Positions 6,216 to 7,350 of a stretch of 7,350 nt of DNA are shown here, one piece after another. Each line of letters opens with the position of its first letter. The stretch's first letter is position 1. The stretch spans positions 351 to 7,700 of the forward strand of contig QHWF01000601.1 of assembly GCA_003222455.1 (NCBI GenBank). The letters run 5' to 3'. Under the pieces are notes generated by a model that saw only the letters and a list, made by a program, of their open reading frames with translations, made no database searches and had not been told where the DNA came from. Both the position numbers and the translations under genes were made by a program. This DNA is from Acidobacteriota bacterium (GTDB lineage Bacteria > Acidobacteriota > Vicinamibacteria > Vicinamibacterales > CAVVIG01).

Positions 6216-7178
6216 CTAATCCAGTCCCCTTCGTACCGCCATCACATCGGCCGTCGTCACCTGCTCGACAAAGAAATCCTCGAGGGTTTCGCGTATCGGG
6301 TTCAACGACACGAGCTGTGCACCGGCCGCGGTAAGCTCCGCGAGCAGCCGCTCCGGTGGCGGTTCGAGCGGCAGCTCGAGTTGATACCTCGTGTCGCCGA
6401 TGCGCAGGACGCTCCGCACGGCGGGTCCTTGGGCGGGCACGCACGCTTCGGCGAGTCCGCTGACGACGAGCTCCCAGCCTTTCGCCTTGAAGGCCAGCAT
6501 CTCGTCGAGCCGTCCCGTGGCGACGAGCCGCCCGCGCGCCAGAATGGCGACGCGGCTGCACAGCGCCTCGGCGTCGCTCAACACATGAGAGCTGAAGAAG
6601 ACGGTGGCGCCGCGGTCGCGGAGCCTGAGAATCAACGACCGCACGTCACGCCGTCCGAGCGGATCGAGCCCGGACATCGGCTCGTCGAAAATGACCAGCT
6701 CCGGTTCGTTGACAAGGGCCTGCGCGATGCCCACGCGCTGGAGCATGCCCTTGGAGAACTTTCGAAGCTGCAGGCGCCGCTCGGCGCCGATGCCGACTTC
6801 GTCGAGCAGGCGCGACGCGCGCGCGCGCGGGTCGGCACCGCGATAGCCAAACAGGCGGGCGAAATAGGTCAGCAGCTCCTCGGCCGTGAGGTAGTCGTAG
6901 AAATACGGGTTCTCCGGGAGATAACCGAGCCGGCGCTTGACGTCAAGCGTCCCGAGCGGCCGCCCTAGAATCTCGGCATGGCCCGACGTCGGACATACCA
7001 GCTGCATCAGCAGCTTGAGTGTCGTGGTCTTGCCGGCGCCGTTGGGACCGAGGAACCCGAACACCTCGCCCTGCCGCACGTCGAGCGTGAGCCGATCGAG
7101 GGCGCGATAGGGGCGCTTGCGCCAGAATCCGATGGCGTAGTCTTTGGTGAGCTCGAATGTCGAGAGAGCCGGGACCAT
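6216..7178 (-). CDS. ABC-2 type exporter ATP-binding protein (PilH-like by context)
   Basis: A 320-residue ABC ATPase that would hydrolyse ATP at the inner face of the cytoplasmic membrane to power the adjacent permease. Visible motifs: Walker A GPNGAGKT (44-51), a Q-loop region reading GYLPEN (85-90) with glutamate where glutamine is usual, signature FSKGM (141-145) in place of LSGGQ, Walker B LVIFDE (161-166), D-loop SGLD (169-172) and H-loop histidine 198. A C-terminal extension of about 90 residues follows, as is common in DrrA/NatA-type ATPases. The frame is open to 7256, but those extra 26 residues are translated tandem repeat (INPQSAIRNPQ-like), so I place the start at ATG 7178, where family-like sequence begins. 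No Shine-Dalgarno sequence precedes that ATG. Its substrate is unknown; the order ATPase, permease, then PilD recalls PilH and PilI of Myxococcus xanthus, which is inference. Confidence 0.93.
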   Translation of the reverse strand: MVPALSTFELTKDYAIGFWRKRPYRALDRLTLDVRQGEVFGFLGPNGAGKTTTLKLLMQLVCPTSGHAEILGRPLGTLDVKRRLGYLPENPYFYDYLTAEELLTYFARLFGYRGADPRARASRLLDEVGIGAERRLQLRKFSKGMLQRVGIAQALVNEPELVIFDEPMSGLDPLGRRDVRSLILRLRDRGATVFFSSHVLSDAEALCSRVAILARGRLVATGRLDEMLAFKAKGWELVVSGLAEACVPAQGPAVRSVLRIGDTRYQLELPLEPPPERLLAELTAAGAQLVSLNPIRETLEDFFVEQVTTADVMAVRRGLD

Positions 7179-7183
7179 TGAGA

Positions 7184-7268
7184 ATTGCGGATTGCGGATT
7201 GCGGATTGCGGATTGAAGATTTGGAATTGCGGATTTGCGGAATCCGCAATCCGCATTCCGCAATCCGC
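7184..7268. repeat. 7-bp tandem repeat (ATTGCGG) folded into a 28-bp inverted repeat
   Basis: Four ATTGCGG units (7184-7211) are followed by degenerate copies (to 7240), then by four units in the opposite orientation, AATCCGC or ATTCCGC (7241-7268). The arms 7187-7214 and 7241-7268 pair at 27 of 28 positions around a 26-nt loop. The array fills the whole spacer between the partial upstream gene (stop 7270) and the ATPase start (7178) and could form a strong hairpin in the transcript. Its translation mimics an N-terminal extension of the ATPase. Confidence 0.92.
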
Positions 7269-7269
7269 A

Positions 7270-7350
7270 TTATTTGGCGTTCGCGCGCTTCAGCTCGTAC
7301 GAAATAGCCTGGTCGAAGTACTGCGGCGCCAGCACGCCTTCGAACTTCAC
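7270..7350 (-). CDS. C-terminal end of an unidentified protein (partial)
   Basis: An open frame enters from the right edge and ends at a TAA (7272-7270), giving 26 residues that begin VKFEGVLAPQYFDQA and end LKRANAK. Codon use matches the neighbouring genes, with many G or C third positions, which supports it being coding. I do not recognise the family; the fragment is too short to show a domain or membrane segment. It precedes the ABC ATPase on the same strand, so it may be the first visible gene of the same transcription unit, and in a Myxococcus-like order this place could be held by a pilG-type gene, but nothing in the residues tests that. A 7-bp tandem repeat begins directly at its stop codon. 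Confidence 0.6.
   Translation of the reverse strand: MKFEGVLAPQYFDQAISYELKRANAK

Noticed and set aside
5468..6334. Plus-strand open frame opposite the ABC permease
   Set aside because: Rich in charged residues (many RRDR and EQ runs) and ending in translated tandem repeat; it mirrors the codon bias of the permease gene.
6216..6561. Minus-strand 119-residue frame (6202-6561) inside the end of the ABC ATPase gene
   Set aside because: Arginine-rich out-of-frame reading of the ATPase C-terminal region that ends in the spacer repeat.
7179..7256. N-terminal extension of the ABC ATPase
   Set aside because: The extra 26 residues are only translation of the 7-bp repeat; family-like sequence begins at ATG 7178.

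Overview
The window is a gene-dense, GC-rich segment of bacterial DNA in which every supported gene is read from the minus strand, so transcription runs from position 7350 towards 1. The content is type IV pilus-related: a prepilin peptidase, two minor prepilins with class III leader sites, a PAS histidine kinase, a TPR-like protein and an ABC-2 type exporter pair. The protein styles, the gene order and the habit of filling spacers with short tandem repeats suggest an acidobacterium, perhaps of the Vicinamibacteria (subdivision 6). That assignment is inference from memory; no marker gene is present.

Layout in order of transcription: the last 26 codons of an unidentified gene (7270-7350); an ABC ATPase (6216-7178); its ABC-2 permease (5354-6163); a membrane-anchored TPR-like protein (4328-5293); prepilin peptidase PilD (3506-4285); a sensor histidine kinase (2035-3303); a PilV-like prepilin (1219-1758); and a PilW-like prepilin (39-1218) broken by a frameshift near 507-514. 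The order ABC ATPase, permease, PilD resembles the pilH-pilI-pilD part of the Myxococcus xanthus pil cluster. The exporter and TPR protein may therefore serve pilus biogenesis, while PilD matures the two prepilins downstream.

The most unusual property lies in the spacers. Of the eight gene boundaries visible, counting the one after pilW, only the pilV-pilW junction (stop and start codons directly abutting) lacks a repeat. The other seven hold six different repeat kinds: an 18-bp G-rich direct repeat; 9-bp tandem units folded into an inverted repeat; a 162-bp MITE-like element with perfect 21-bp terminal inverted repeats; a shorter relative of the 9-bp family; a 26-bp perfect palindrome; a 14-bp tandem repeat that supplies the permease start codon; and 7-bp units arranged as a 28-bp inverted repeat. 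Several lie on or within a few bases of start or stop codons and replace the expected Shine-Dalgarno sequences.

I found no tRNA, rRNA, CRISPR array, transposase gene or canonical intrinsic terminator. The minus-strand spacers of 202 bp (3304-3505) and 276 bp (1759-2034) hold only the repeats described and, before pilV, some possible RNA structure.
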